From: Methanoculleus taiwanensis
Lineage (GTDB): Archaea; Halobacteriota; Methanomicrobia; Methanomicrobiales; Methanoculleaceae
Length of the DNA stretch: 64,000 nt
NCBI RefSeq assembly: GCF_004102725.1
Contig: NZ_LHQS01000002.1
Location: 186,001 to 250,000, forward strand
Direction of reading: 5' to 3'
Below are positions 52,002 to 60,775 of this stretch, piece after piece. The notes below the pieces were generated by a model. It saw only the letters and a list, made by a program, of their open reading frames with translations, did no database searches and had not been told where the DNA came from. Within the stretch, counting starts at the first letter, position 1; each line of letters begins with the position of its first letter. The position numbers and the translations under genes are program-made.

Positions 52002-52973
52002 ATGGGAAATCTGAATGTAGCTGTGCTGGCACCGGAAGGCTACGCAAAGGATCTCGGCAAGAAGGGCACCGCGTCCGATATCACCTTCTATAACCTCAAG
52101 AAGGGGGAGGATACGGTCACCATCATCGAACCGACGCGCTATCCGGAACGGCTTGCCCCGCTCTTTTTTGCGGCCTCAATGGCGGACTATGTCATCGTCG
52201 TGCTCTCCGAGATCACCCCGACGCTCGGTGAGTGGGTGCTGATGCTCGAGTCGGTCGGCGTGAAAGAAGGTGCCGTCATCCTGAAGAATTATCTGACGCC
52301 CGAGGCGGTGGCGCCCCTCTTCCGGGGAACCGTCCTTGCGGGATACGAGTTTGTTGATGAGGATATGATCGCCATGCGCGAGCGGCTTCTCTCTGCTGCG
52401 GCAGCAAGGACGCCGATGCCTCCGGATGCGAAGTCCCCTGCTTTCGGGACGGTCTCGATAGACCACCACTTCAACGTGCGGGGGATCGGTACGGTCGTCC
52501 TCGGCGGCGTGGAGAGGGGATACATCCGCAAGCACGACACCCTGAAGCTCTATCCCGGGGAGAAGTCGATTCTCCTTCGTTCCATTCAGAAACACGACGA
52601 CGATGCCGACTGGGCGGGTGTCGGAGACCGGGTCGGACTTGCACTCAAAAACATCGAGGCCGAGGACCTTGACAGGGGTTTTGTCCTCTCGAACGATGAC
52701 TCGATACGGGTCAGAAAGACACTTGAGGCGCCGGCGGCACTCGTCGCCTACTGGCCTAGCCCCCTCAAGGAGGGGATGGTGCTCCATCTCGGGCACTGGA
52801 TGCAGTTCGTCCCGGCGCGCCTCGATGCCGTGGCAGACAATGGAGACTATCGAAAACCGCAGCTGACCCTGACGCTTGAGAAAGAACTTGTGCACCTCCC
52901 GGGCGGGAGAGCGGTTCTCCACTACCTTGACGGTGGAAAGTTGCGCATCGTCGGCACGATCGAGCTTCCCTGA
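52002..52973 (+). CDS. EF-Tu/SelB-like protein with a degenerate GTPase domain
   Basis: A 323-residue protein of the translational-GTPase superfamily found in methanogens. Residues 1-150 occupy the place of the G domain, but the start reads MGNLNVAVLAPEGYAKDLGK, so the P-loop GKS/T is missing, and no NKxD is visible. Residues about 150-235 form EF-Tu domain II (GTVSIDHHFNVRGIGTVVLG, then a KLYPGEKSILLRSIQKHDDD segment), and the rest matches domain III (LTLTLEKELVHLPGGRAVLH). It therefore probably does not hydrolyse GTP. A role in translation or regulation is plausible but unproven. ATG at 52002 is preferred over GTG 51993. Confidence 0.75.
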   Translation: MGNLNVAVLAPEGYAKDLGKKGTASDITFYNLKKGEDTVTIIEPTRYPERLAPLFFAASMADYVIVVLSEITPTLGEWVLMLESVGVKEGAVILKNYLTPEAVAPLFRGTVLAGYEFVDEDMIAMRERLLSAAAARTPMPPDAKSPAFGTVSIDHHFNVRGIGTVVLGGVERGYIRKHDTLKLYPGEKSILLRSIQKHDDDADWAGVGDRVGLALKNIEAEDLDRGFVLSNDDSIRVRKTLEAPAALVAYWPSPLKEGMVLHLGHWMQFVPARLDAVADNGDYRKPQLTLTLEKELVHLPGGRAVLHYLDGGKLRIVGTIELP

Positions 52974-53227
52974 TGAGGGAGCTTTCCAACTCTTCTTTCG
53001 ATTCTTTTTTGCTTCGGTGGGGGTTTTTCCCAGGGTCATGGCATACTTTCCGTGACCGGGTTTCGTCCCGTCATGATGGAAGCAGCCTGAGGGGAAGCCG
53101 AAGCTCGCTACCAGAGATCTGGTAGAGCCCGTAGCCGTCGATACAGTGACTGAACCAATCTTATCGTCTTTCGATGGTTCTTCGCCCGGCTCTGCTGTCC
53201 TGAAGCGTTCCGTCGCCGGAACAATAG

Positions 53228-53266
53228 GGTCTAAAGAAGAGCAGAAAAAATGGGGGAGTTTAGACC
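53228..53266 (-). terminator. Inverted repeat and U-tract at the end of the mtr operon
   Basis: TTTAGACC (53259-53266) and GGTCTAAA (53228-53235) are perfect 8-bp arms flanking the region just after mtrH and covering its stop codon. On the mtr message a T6 run (53245-53250) lies in the loop. This is the likely end of the mtr transcript. The upstream spacer from 52974 to 53227 holds no gene that I can support. Confidence 0.5.
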
Positions 53267-54282
53267 AGCCTGAAGAGCGGGTGAGTGTCGACTTTCGGTT
53301 CGAGTCCGAACTCTTTGGCTGCCTCTGCGAGCACAATGTCGGAGAATGCGATTGCAGTGGAGGCACCTTCACAGTTCTCGATCGGACCGTACATGATCAG
53401 GTCGGCACCGAGGGTGGCGGCCATGATGTTACAGCCGATGTCGGGGCTCGACCAGGCGGCCTGGCGGATACCCTCGAAGCCACCGAAGTGGTGGTGTGCC
53501 ATCTGCTCAAGGAGGAGGTCCTTGCCCTTGTACTGCTCGGCGAGGACGTTCTTTCTCCAGCGCTTGAGCCACGTCCAGGAGACGGTCATGTTGTGGTAGG
53601 CACCACCGGTCGGCAGGCCGTGGATGGCCTTGCAGGCGAGGATCTCACGGAACGAGCCGCCGGAACCGATACCGAGCGGGGTTGCCGCGGTGTCGAGGAT
53701 CGGGCGGGTGATACCGCATTCCTCTGCGATGCCCATCATGCTCTTCTCCTGTCCGGCGACGCCACCTTCGGCGAGCACCTGCTCACGGCCACGGACGGAC
53801 GGGTCACCGGGGTTGAACGCGAGGACGATAGCGGCGTTGACGTCGCTCTCCTTGAGTGCCTGGATGTTCTCCGGGGTGATCGAACCGTTGATCGAATTGT
53901 AGATCGCGCGGTCGGCAAGGCCGACTTCGGTGACGTACTTGCAGGCGTGGGCGAGTGCCGCCGGTGCCGACGAGTCCATCAGGAAGGCGGTCTTGTTGTC
54001 GATGCTGTCGAACCAGCTGAAGTAGCTCTCGAACGCCTCACCGTACTCGGCGATGATCTGGATGAAGTGGGGAACTCCGGTGATGTCGGAGAGTTCCATA
54101 CAGCGGTTCCAGAGTGCCTCTGCCCGGGGCTTGTCGATCTTGCCCGTGTGGTCGTCGAGCACCGTTTCGTGCTTGTTATAGAAGATCGATGCGCCGAGAA
54201 CCCGCGGGTATTCACCAGGCTGCCCACCGATCTTGGTACCGTTGAAATCGAGTACCGTCTGTTCTTTCTCAAACTTGAACAT
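53260..54282 (-). CDS. mtrH: Methyl-H4MPT:CoM methyltransferase subunit MtrH
   Basis: Transfers the methyl group from methyl-H4MPT to the Co(I) cobamide on MtrA; peripheral, cytoplasmic subunit. The 340-residue TIM-barrel protein starts MFKFEKEQTVLDFNGTKIGG, the usual MtrH start, with a GGAGGT ribosome site 10-15 nt upstream, so ATG 54282 is chosen over an in-frame TTG. Other landmarks are FLMDSSAPAALAHACKYVTE, AIVLAFNPGDPSVRGREQVL, and TPLGIGSGGSFREILACKAI. Last gene of the operon. Confidence 0.96.
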   Translation of the reverse strand: MFKFEKEQTVLDFNGTKIGGQPGEYPRVLGASIFYNKHETVLDDHTGKIDKPRAEALWNRCMELSDITGVPHFIQIIAEYGEAFESYFSWFDSIDNKTAFLMDSSAPAALAHACKYVTEVGLADRAIYNSINGSITPENIQALKESDVNAAIVLAFNPGDPSVRGREQVLAEGGVAGQEKSMMGIAEECGITRPILDTAATPLGIGSGGSFREILACKAIHGLPTGGAYHNMTVSWTWLKRWRKNVLAEQYKGKDLLLEQMAHHHFGGFEGIRQAAWSSPDIGCNIMAATLGADLIMYGPIENCEGASTAIAFSDIVLAEAAKEFGLEPKVDTHPLFRLV

Positions 54283-54297
54283 ATTTTTCAAACCTCC

Positions 54298-55038
54298 TTA
54301 CACTAAGCCGCCCAGTTTCGGCAGCAACACCAACAACATCATGAATACGATCAAACCGGCAACCAGTCCGTACAGGATGCCGATATCGCGTCCGACCTTC
54401 CTTCCGACACGCTGTGCAATCTCAGCGTCGACGAACTCGATCTGCTCTTCGATAGCGTCGAGTCTCGATTCGATCTCGAGGTACTGCGGGTTTGCACCTG
54501 CAACAGCGCCGCCCATTTCGGCGCCGCCTGCCTCTTTGACCTCGATGATCATGGGTTCGGCACCGAACGCGCCGGGGTCTCTGGCGGTGAGCTCCTTGAT
54601 CTTCGCGGAGATCGCACCCATGTCCTCGGACTCCATGATATCGACCATCTCGACCTGCTCCTGGAGCCGCTTGATGGCCGCATCATCGAGGTTCTCGATG
54701 AACGGGATGGCGCCCTGTGCGCCGACGATCTTACCGCCGGAGACACCGTCCTTGTGCAGAGCCATGAAACTCTGCCCGGAAAGGTGTCCCTTGACCTCCG
54801 TTCCGCAGTTGAGGACGAACCTGATGTTGGGGTTGGAGATTATGTTTGCGATGATCTTCTCAAGACCGAGGTTCTCGGTCTTACAGGAACCGGCGATTGC
54901 CGCTCCTGCGTTGCAGATGGCCTGCTCGTCAAGGTGGGAACCCATGGTGACGACGGCGACACAGCTCTGCGGGTCTCCCGTGTGGAAGTCACCCTGCACG
55001 ACTGGCCATCCGCTGGCCGGAGACTTCTTCTCTGCCAT
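54298..55038 (-). CDS. Fusion of a second MtrA cobamide domain with MtrG
   Basis: Two parts in one 246-residue chain. Residues 1 to about 173 are almost identical to MtrA encoded 0.9 kb upstream (five amino-acid differences by eye) and keep the cobamide-ligand His85 in [10 protein letters not shown]. Residues about 180-246 are a complete Mtr[21 protein letters not shown], the basic [16 protein letters not shown], and a C-terminal membrane helix. In typical operons MtrG is a small separate protein at this position (mtrF-mtrG-mtrH), so the MtrA copy has been added to its N-terminus. It would place an extra cobamide domain on the membrane complex. Confidence 0.88.
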   Translation of the reverse strand: MAEKKSPASGWPVVQGDFHTGDPQSCVAVVTMGSHLDEQAICNAGAAIAGSCKTENLGLEKIIANIISNPNIRFVLNCGTEVKGHLSGQSFMALHKDGVSGGKIVGAQGAIPFIENLDDAAIKRLQEQVEMVDIMESEDMGAISAKIKELTARDPGAFGAEPMIIEVKEAGGAEMGGAVAGANPQYLEIESRLDAIEEQIEFVDAEIAQRVGRKVGRDIGILYGLVAGLIVFMMLLVLLPKLGGLV

Positions 55039-55039
55039 G

Positions 55040-55252
55040 TTAGATCGCCCCCAGGAAGACTGCCGGAACCAGGATGAGCACCATGGCGGCGAGGATGCCG
55101 GCTGCGAAGCCGACGAGACCGCCGCTCTGGATACCTGACTCGAGCTTGTTCGTGCGGGCCATGATCTGGGCCTTGTAGCGGATGTTGTTCATCGACCTGT
55201 CGATGGCTGCCATCCGGATAGGGCCTGCTGCCTTGTTACCTTCTTCTGCCAC
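55040..55252 (-). CDS. mtrF: Methyl-H4MPT:CoM methyltransferase subunit MtrF
   Basis: Small subunit of 70 residues with one C-terminal membrane helix (about 45-68, [20 protein letters not shown]). The amphipathic N-terminus reads [20 protein letters not shown]. It lies between mtrA and the A-G fusion, the position expected from the order E-D-C-B-A-F-G-H. Confidence 0.9.
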   Translation of the reverse strand: MAEEGNKAAGPIRMAAIDRSMNNIRYKAQIMARTNKLESGIQSGGLVGFAAGILAAMVLILVPAVFLGAI

Positions 55253-55257
55253 TTATA

Positions 55258-55980
55258 TCACCCGAGCAAGATGAACCCCAGAATGGCGAACGACACGATC
55301 AGACCGATCATGACACCCTCGACCTTTCCTGCATACACACCGGCTGCAAATCTGTCGCGGTATCCGATATCGGTGACCATCTGTTCGATGATCTTCATGC
55401 GGGCGTGGATCAGGGCAAGCTCGCCGGAGAGTGGGCGGACTTCGCCACCGACTTCCTCCTCTGCGCCGCCTGCTTCCTTGACCTCGATGATCATGGGATC
55501 GGCACCGAACGCGCCGGGGTCTCTGGCGGTGAGCTCCTTGATCTTCGCGGAGATCGCACCCATGTCCTCGGACTCCATGATATCGACCATCTCGATCTGT
55601 TCCTGGAACCGCTTGATGGCCGCATCATCGAGGTTCTCGATGAACGGGATGGCGCCCTGTGCGCCGACGATCTTACCGCCGGAGATACCGTCCTTGTGCA
55701 GAGCCATGAAACTCTGCCCGGAAAGGTGTCCCTTGACCTCCGTTCCGCAGTTGAGGACGAACCTGATGTTGGGGTTGGAGATGATGTTTGCAATGATCTT
55801 CTCAAGACCGAGGTTCTCGGTCTTACAGGAACCGGCGATTGCCGCTCCTGCATTGCAGATGGCCTGCTCGTCAAGGTGGGAACCCATGGTGACGACAGCG
55901 ACACAGCTCTGCGGGTCTCCCGTGTGGAAGTCACCCTGCACGACTGGCCATCCACTGGCCGGAGATTTCTTATCTGCCAT
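55258..55980 (-). CDS. mtrA: Methyl-H4MPT:CoM methyltransferase subunit MtrA (corrinoid)
   Basis: Carries the cobamide that shuttles the methyl group between MtrH and coenzyme M. The 240-residue protein has the cytosolic cobamide domain (residues 1-173; axial-ligand His85 in [10 protein letters not shown]). A linker and a C-terminal helix with [19 protein letters not shown] anchor it in the membrane. The first 173 codons are repeated almost base for base in the downstream A-G fusion gene. Start ATG at 55980 follows an AGGTGA ribosome site. Confidence 0.96.
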   Translation of the reverse strand: MADKKSPASGWPVVQGDFHTGDPQSCVAVVTMGSHLDEQAICNAGAAIAGSCKTENLGLEKIIANIISNPNIRFVLNCGTEVKGHLSGQSFMALHKDGISGGKIVGAQGAIPFIENLDDAAIKRFQEQIEMVDIMESEDMGAISAKIKELTARDPGAFGADPMIIEVKEAGGAEEEVGGEVRPLSGELALIHARMKIIEQMVTDIGYRDRFAAGVYAGKVEGVMIGLIVSFAILGFILLG

Positions 55981-55991
55981 GTTACTTCACC

Positions 55992-56276
55992 TCACACCAG
56001 TCCAAACACGACGACACCTGCGATAAGCAGGCCGATTGCCATCCCGTACCAGAATGCGGTCACGCTGCCGGCGATCTTGAGAACGCCTTCCCTGTTCGGG
56101 AACGAAGCAAGGAAGTTCCCCTCACCGGAGAGCATGCCGATCAGGTCTTCGGAGATCTTCTCAAGCTCGGCCACCTGTTCGAGGACCGGTGCATATGACT
56201 CACCGGCGGTGGTCACGAGACCGATTATCGGATCTGCGACGAGGCCGAACTCAGGAAGCACAAGAATGTATCCCAT
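55992..56276 (-). CDS. mtrB: Methyl-H4MPT:CoM methyltransferase subunit MtrB
   Basis: 94-residue subunit: hydrophilic N-terminal region with LVADPIIGLVTTAGESYAPV and EKISEDLIGMLSGEGNFLAS, and one C-terminal membrane helix (about 72-93). It starts immediately after the mtrC stop with no spacer. Confidence 0.93.
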   Translation of the reverse strand: MGYILVLPEFGLVADPIIGLVTTAGESYAPVLEQVAELEKISEDLIGMLSGEGNFLASFPNREGVLKIAGSVTAFWYGMAIGLLIAGVVVFGLV

Positions 56277-57128
56277 TTAGGCACCTCCCTTCGGCTCCAG
56301 AATCGGCTTTGCATCGAGCCATGCATATGCATCGCGCTTCGAGAGCTTGATGTAGTTTGCATAGGTGTAGAACCAGCCTGCTACAGAGACCACGAGCGAG
56401 ATGACTGCCGGAATGAATCCGATGAATGCAAACGACATGACCGAGACGACGATCATTGAAAGGAATCCGCACTCCGCGGCAAGCGTAAGCGTCCGGTCCT
56501 GCTGTTCGCCGGGGCCGAGACAGGCGTTGAACGAGTGCTGGATGGCGATTGCACCGAGCATGAAGAGAACGGCTACAATGCTGCCTCCGATGACCGAGGC
56601 GCCGTACGACGCAACGACGAACCCGAGGAAGGTCGTCGAACCGACGGCAAGGCCGAAGAAGTCGAACGTTCCACCGACCATTGCGATGAGCCCAAGGAGC
56701 GTCAGCGAACCGACGATGGCGAGCTCGGTCAGGGATATGATCATGACGGGGATGTCCATCCGGACGATCTTGTTCGCCAGGAACCCGGCGACGGCGCCGA
56801 CGATCGCTGCCACGATAAGGGCGGTGATCGGTGCGAGAATCCCGGTCGTGGTAGCAAGCAGCGTGGCCACGACACCGGAGCCGAAGGCGATCATACCTGC
56901 GGACGGCACACCGGTACCGAGACCGTAACTGCAGAGGTGCTTGATTGTGTCGGTACCCCAGACAAGGGCGGCAACAGCGCCGAGTCCTCCGAAGAACGAG
57001 AAGACCGTGGTGTCGAAGAGTACGTTCAGGTACGTCAGGTAGATGAGCACTACGGACCCGATGAGGCCGTAGATCAGAATCTGGTTGTGCGGGACGCCGC
57101 CTGCACTGGCTTCAATTTTCACTGACAT
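56277..57128 (-). CDS. mtrC: Methyl-H4MPT:CoM methyltransferase subunit MtrC
   Basis: Integral membrane subunit of the sodium-translocating complex, 283 residues, with about seven or eight membrane segments. Landmarks are TIKHLCSYGLGTGVPSAGMI and MLGAIAIQHSFNACLGPGEQ (about residues 190-210). It sits between mtrD and mtrB with no gap. Confidence 0.95.
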   Translation of the reverse strand: MSVKIEASAGGVPHNQILIYGLIGSVVLIYLTYLNVLFDTTVFSFFGGLGAVAALVWGTDTIKHLCSYGLGTGVPSAGMIAFGSGVVATLLATTTGILAPITALIVAAIVGAVAGFLANKIVRMDIPVMIISLTELAIVGSLTLLGLIAMVGGTFDFFGLAVGSTTFLGFVVASYGASVIGGSIVAVLFMLGAIAIQHSFNACLGPGEQQDRTLTLAAECGFLSMIVVSVMSFAFIGFIPAVISLVVSVAGWFYTYANYIKLSKRDAYAWLDAKPILEPKGGA

Positions 57129-57971
57129 TTAGAGCACCCCTACCAGCATGATTGCAAAGATTCCGGTAACTGCGGACGCAACAGCTGCTGCGATAACGGC
57201 GCGCGGGAACCGCTTGAACTTGGGGTCGTGCGGTCCTTCGATGGTACCGGTGATGTTGTATGCTGCAAGCACAGCGTTGACGAGGAACATACCGACTGCG
57301 AAGATACCGGCGAGCGAGATTGCAACGGGTGCGATCTCCTCGACCGATGCGTTCATTGCAACGGGGAGAACCTCCTCATAGACGCCGAGGAGCATGAGGT
57401 AGATGAGCGTACCGCCAAGACCACCGAGCGTACCGCCGATGACACCGCCGACGTAGGAGATGAACGGCAGGCCGTGTCCTTCAGTACCCTGGCTCTTGTA
57501 TGCGGGGAACGTATCGCCCGTGATCGGGTCCTTGTCGACCTTACCGGATGCGGCAGGGATACCCATGCCGAAGATGTAGGTGACGTTGACCATGAGACAG
57601 GTGATCGCCATCATCAGACCGCCGCCGACTGCACCGCCGGCGAGCGCGACTGCGAGGCCGAACTCAGCCGCCCATGCGCCGCCGAAGAGTCCGGCAAGAC
57701 CGGCACCGGCCGCAAGCATGGCGACACCGGTAGCGATACCTGGAGCTTGACCCATTGCGGCAGGTGCACCACCGACCGGGACGAAGTGAACGCCGAAGGC
57801 GATCAGGATGCCGCCGATGATGATACCGATAAGCGCGATGAGCCCTGCCATCTGCACGACGAAGAAGGCGATAGCGAGAGCGATAATGACGAGTACAATT
57901 CCTCCTACGAGACCGATTGCCGTGGGGGGCTGAACGCCGCCGGTCTGTTTAGGTCCACCGAGCGCGCTCAT
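57129..57971 (-). CDS. mtrD: Methyl-H4MPT:CoM methyltransferase subunit MtrD
   Basis: Membrane subunit of 280 residues, about six or seven helices. It has a glycine/alanine-rich membrane region (GLAVALAGGAVGGGLMMAIT) and a polar loop with GDTFPAYKSQGTEGHGLPFI (about residues 155-174). It starts 4 nt before the mtrE stop. With MtrC and MtrE it forms the sodium-conducting core. Confidence 0.95.
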   Translation of the reverse strand: MSALGGPKQTGGVQPPTAIGLVGGIVLVIIALAIAFFVVQMAGLIALIGIIIGGILIAFGVHFVPVGGAPAAMGQAPGIATGVAMLAAGAGLAGLFGGAWAAEFGLAVALAGGAVGGGLMMAITCLMVNVTYIFGMGIPAASGKVDKDPITGDTFPAYKSQGTEGHGLPFISYVGGVIGGTLGGLGGTLIYLMLLGVYEEVLPVAMNASVEEIAPVAISLAGIFAVGMFLVNAVLAAYNITGTIEGPHDPKFKRFPRAVIAAAVASAVTGIFAIMLVGVL

Positions 57972-58867
57972 GCCGACGCCTCCTCGGTTTCGGTCGTGTA
58001 GGGTCCGAAATTCTTTCTTGCCCAGACCTCGATGTAGCGGTCGATGACCATGAAGACGAGAACCAGGACGACACCGACGATGATCGGTGCCCAGACGTTG
58101 AGTTCCTCAAAGACGACGGTACGCCAGAGCTCGAGGAATACGATCAGGCCGAAGCAGACACCCGATGCCGGGCCGCCGAGCTTGGCGCTGAACCAGCCGT
58201 TGTCGATGGAGCTTCTCTGACCGGCTTCCGCGTAGCGGACGATGTTACCGGATGCGGAGATCGGCACACCTGCACCGAACTTCTGCTCCTGGTACTGCCG
58301 CTCCTTTCCGTAGAACGGGTTACCGGTTGCAGATCCGGCTGCACCGAGTGCGATACCCCAGACGAGGCCGAGCAGCGGCAGCGGGAAGGGGTGCCCGAGT
58401 GCGGCGTTCATCAGGTGGCACATTGCCACGGTGGTGAATATAGCGACGAAAGCGTGCGCCATGGTCACGGTGGTAACCGACTTGATGATGTCGATGTACA
58501 CCGGCTGTCCAAACTTCGCGAGACTTGCGGTACGCCCGAGGTAGGCAGTCGTTGCGTACACACCCTGTACGAAGACTGCGAGAGCGCTTCCTACCACGAT
58601 TGCAAGAATCGCGTTTATCTGCATCGCCATGAATGCCCAAGCAATGCCTGCACCCAATGCAACCCAGAGACCGTAGGCGGGGGGTTCACCGGCAACAGCC
58701 TTGTTGAATATACGGTGAATGTATCCCATCTGCGGAGCGAGCTGAACCTGAGAGTTCGGGTCACCCTGTGAACCGATATCGGATTCAGTGTCTTCCGCAG
58801 CGCCGGCAACGGTTGCAAGAGCACCTGCCATTGCGGTAATTCCGATGCCAAACAATATCTGTTCCAT
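57968..58867 (-). CDS. mtrE: Methyl-H4MPT:CoM methyltransferase subunit MtrE
   Basis: First gene of the mtr operon; sodium-pump membrane subunit of 299 residues with six or so helices. Landmarks include GSQGDPNSQVQLAPQMGYIH near residue 33-52, GLVWGIALGAAGSATGNPFY, and a long cytoplasmic loop QYQEQKFGAGVPISASGNIV. A GGAGG ribosome site (58875-58879) lies 8 nt before the ATG, and TATA elements lie further upstream in the mcrA-mtrE spacer. Confidence 0.96.
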   Translation of the reverse strand: MEQILFGIGITAMAGALATVAGAAEDTESDIGSQGDPNSQVQLAPQMGYIHRIFNKAVAGEPPAYGLWVALGAGIAWAFMAMQINAILAIVVGSALAVFVQGVYATTAYLGRTASLAKFGQPVYIDIIKSVTTVTMAHAFVAIFTTVAMCHLMNAALGHPFPLPLLGLVWGIALGAAGSATGNPFYGKERQYQEQKFGAGVPISASGNIVRYAEAGQRSSIDNGWFSAKLGGPASGVCFGLIVFLELWRTVVFEELNVWAPIIVGVVLVLVFMVIDRYIEVWARKNFGPYTTETEEASA

Positions 58868-58947
58868 TTAGCATCCTCCCTGCGTGCTTTTTGTCGCACC
58901 AGAGTTCAATACAAAACCTTTGTGGTTCATCTAACAGTTGTTTATGA

Positions 58948-58986
58948 CTTAATTAAAGGTTTCGAAAAGTTTCGTCAATATATCAG
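58948..58986 (-). promoter_or_regulatory. Promoter region of the mtr operon
   Basis: The 196-nt spacer between mcrA and mtrE is strikingly AT-rich. On the minus strand there are two TATA-like boxes, CTTTAATTAAG (58948-58958) and CTGATATATTGA (58976-58986), separated by a CGAAA/TTTCG inverted repeat (about 58963-58974). Either box gives a leader of 60-90 nt. It allows mtr to be expressed apart from mcr. Confidence 0.5.
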
Positions 58987-59040
58987 TAGAATTACAAAAT
59001 TCGCCCGGAAACCCCGTTTTGGTAATGTGAGGTTACGCTA

Positions 59041-59053
59041 AAGAAAAAAAAAT
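59041..59053 (-). terminator. U-tract after mcrA
   Basis: On the minus strand the mcrA message ends in a run of about nine T residues followed by C and TTT within 25 nt of the stop codon, an archaeal-type terminator. Confidence 0.55.
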
Positions 59054-59063
59054 TGAGTTGGTA

Positions 59064-60770
59064 TTACCGGGCCGGGATGATGAGCGAGCGCTCGCCGGCG
59101 GGCATGAACTCGCGGATTGCACCCTTGGCGAACTCGCGGCGGGGCTCTGCGAAGTCGAACTTCAGGGACGGGTCCGCGAAGCAGATCTTCACGAGCGGGT
59201 TGAAACACCATGCGTCGCCGCGGCTGTAGTGGGAACTTCCGACGATAGCTGCGTACTCGCCCTGGTGGCCGACGTTCATTGCGTAGTTCGGGTAGTTCGG
59301 ACCACGGACTTCTCCCATTGCACCCTCGTCGGGTCTCATGGAGAGCGAGTTTGCGGAACCGCACTGGTCCTGCAGGTCGTAGCCGAAGAATCCGAGACGC
59401 GACCATCCGTCCTTGTGCAGGAGCATGGAGAGGTACCATCCGTTCAGACCGGCGTTGGAGTTTCCGGTTGCGATAGCGGTGGAGAGACCGCAGGCTGCTG
59501 CGAGCACACCGGCACGCTGGGAACCGCCGAAGTGGTCCTCCATCATGGTCGGGAACTGCTCGTACTGCTCCATACCGTTGAGGTTGACCTCGGTTGCGAT
59601 GTCGTTGACAATCTCCTGAGTCGGCTTGACCTTGTCGGCGGGGCTCGGGTTCTTCCAGTCGACGTTGTACTTGTCCTTGATGTAGTCCATACCGTAGTAG
59701 GTGAACTCGTCGAGGATGTTGTCGGTGTATGCGGCGGTTGCATACTGCGTGAATCCGACACCACCGGACATGTAGGAGCCGAGCCAGATCTGGTCAAAGA
59801 GCATGGTTCCGGCACCGACAACCTCGAGGGAGGCTCTGGCGGGGTCGTTCGGGTACTTCCGGTTGGTCTGGACGATATCGGAGAAGAGACCGAACATGAT
59901 ACCACCGGGCTCGTTCGGGCCACGGGCACGGCGGGCGGGCAGGTGGGATCCCATCTGGATGACACCGGCGTGCTTTGCAGCATACGACAGGTCGGCGACG
60001 GCTGCTTCACCGGCGCACATGCGGTACGCGGCGATGAAGGACATACCGATCTGCATGGCGGACCAACGGGAGGTCGTTCCACCGTCGCAGGTGCGGGAGA
60101 CCGAGGTCGGGATGTGGATTGCCTGGTACATCGACTTGCCGACTGCTGCCTTGAGTGCCTCAGCCTGCTGTGCAGGGAACTGCTTCTCGATGTTGATCAG
60201 GAACTGGGGCTCGATGTCGTCAGCCATCTCGTCGTCGCCGGTGAAGACCTTGACGTAACAGTCGTCGACGAGGCCGGGGTGGGTCTCGACCATGTGTTCC
60301 TGGACGACTGCCGCACCGGGCATCGCGTGGTTCAGGATGTGCAGGTACTCGTTGATCGTCTCAGGGGTAACTTCCTTGCCGAGACGCTTCTGGAGGGTCT
60401 GGTGTGCCATGTCCATGCCGACGATAACCGTCCGGCGGATGTCGTCCCACATCTGCTGCATGGCGGCGTTGTTGACGAAGTGCAGGTCGTCACCCTCAAC
60501 GAAGACACCGGTGCCGGATACCTCGTAGGTCATCAGCTGGCGCTGACCCATGGGGATACCGCCAAGGTGGCAGCGCTCGGGTTCGTACATGGAGATGCCA
60601 CGGTCCATCTCGATGGCGCGGCTCGCCTTCATGAACTCCTGCTTGCGGGGGGACTGGCGGACACCGTTGAACTTGTAGAACTCTGCGGTCTCGGACTCTA
60701 CGTCCTGTCCCTGGAACTTCTCCTTGAGTGCCTTCAGGAACAGCTTCTGGGATCTCTCAATCTTTGCCAT
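59064..60770 (-). CDS. mcrA: Methyl-coenzyme M reductase subunit alpha
   Basis: Large subunit of the nickel-F430 enzyme that reduces methyl-CoM with CoB to methane and the heterodisulfide. The 568-residue protein is standard length. The [16 protein letters not shown] stretch (about residues 456-471) contains the glycine that becomes thioglycine. [20 protein letters not shown]-like sequence (about 235) and [20 protein letters not shown] (about 335-354) are F430/substrate-channel landmarks. It is the last gene of mcrBDCGA. Very strong codon bias fits one of the most abundant proteins of the cell. Confidence 0.98.
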   Translation of the reverse strand: MAKIERSQKLFLKALKEKFQGQDVESETAEFYKFNGVRQSPRKQEFMKASRAIEMDRGISMYEPERCHLGGIPMGQRQLMTYEVSGTGVFVEGDDLHFVNNAAMQQMWDDIRRTVIVGMDMAHQTLQKRLGKEVTPETINEYLHILNHAMPGAAVVQEHMVETHPGLVDDCYVKVFTGDDEMADDIEPQFLINIEKQFPAQQAEALKAAVGKSMYQAIHIPTSVSRTCDGGTTSRWSAMQIGMSFIAAYRMCAGEAAVADLSYAAKHAGVIQMGSHLPARRARGPNEPGGIMFGLFSDIVQTNRKYPNDPARASLEVVGAGTMLFDQIWLGSYMSGGVGFTQYATAAYTDNILDEFTYYGMDYIKDKYNVDWKNPSPADKVKPTQEIVNDIATEVNLNGMEQYEQFPTMMEDHFGGSQRAGVLAAACGLSTAIATGNSNAGLNGWYLSMLLHKDGWSRLGFFGYDLQDQCGSANSLSMRPDEGAMGEVRGPNYPNYAMNVGHQGEYAAIVGSSHYSRGDAWCFNPLVKICFADPSLKFDFAEPRREFAKGAIREFMPAGERSLIIPAR

Positions 60771-60775
60771 TTATA

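Noticed and set aside
52002-52973. Calling the EF-Tu-like gene a selenocysteine-specific factor SelB
   Set aside because: The P-loop and NKxD motif are absent and there is no SelB-specific C-terminal extension.
53146-54306. 386-codon open frame antisense to mtrH
   Set aside because: Same explanation as for mcrA; mtrH on the other strand is a clear family match with operon context.
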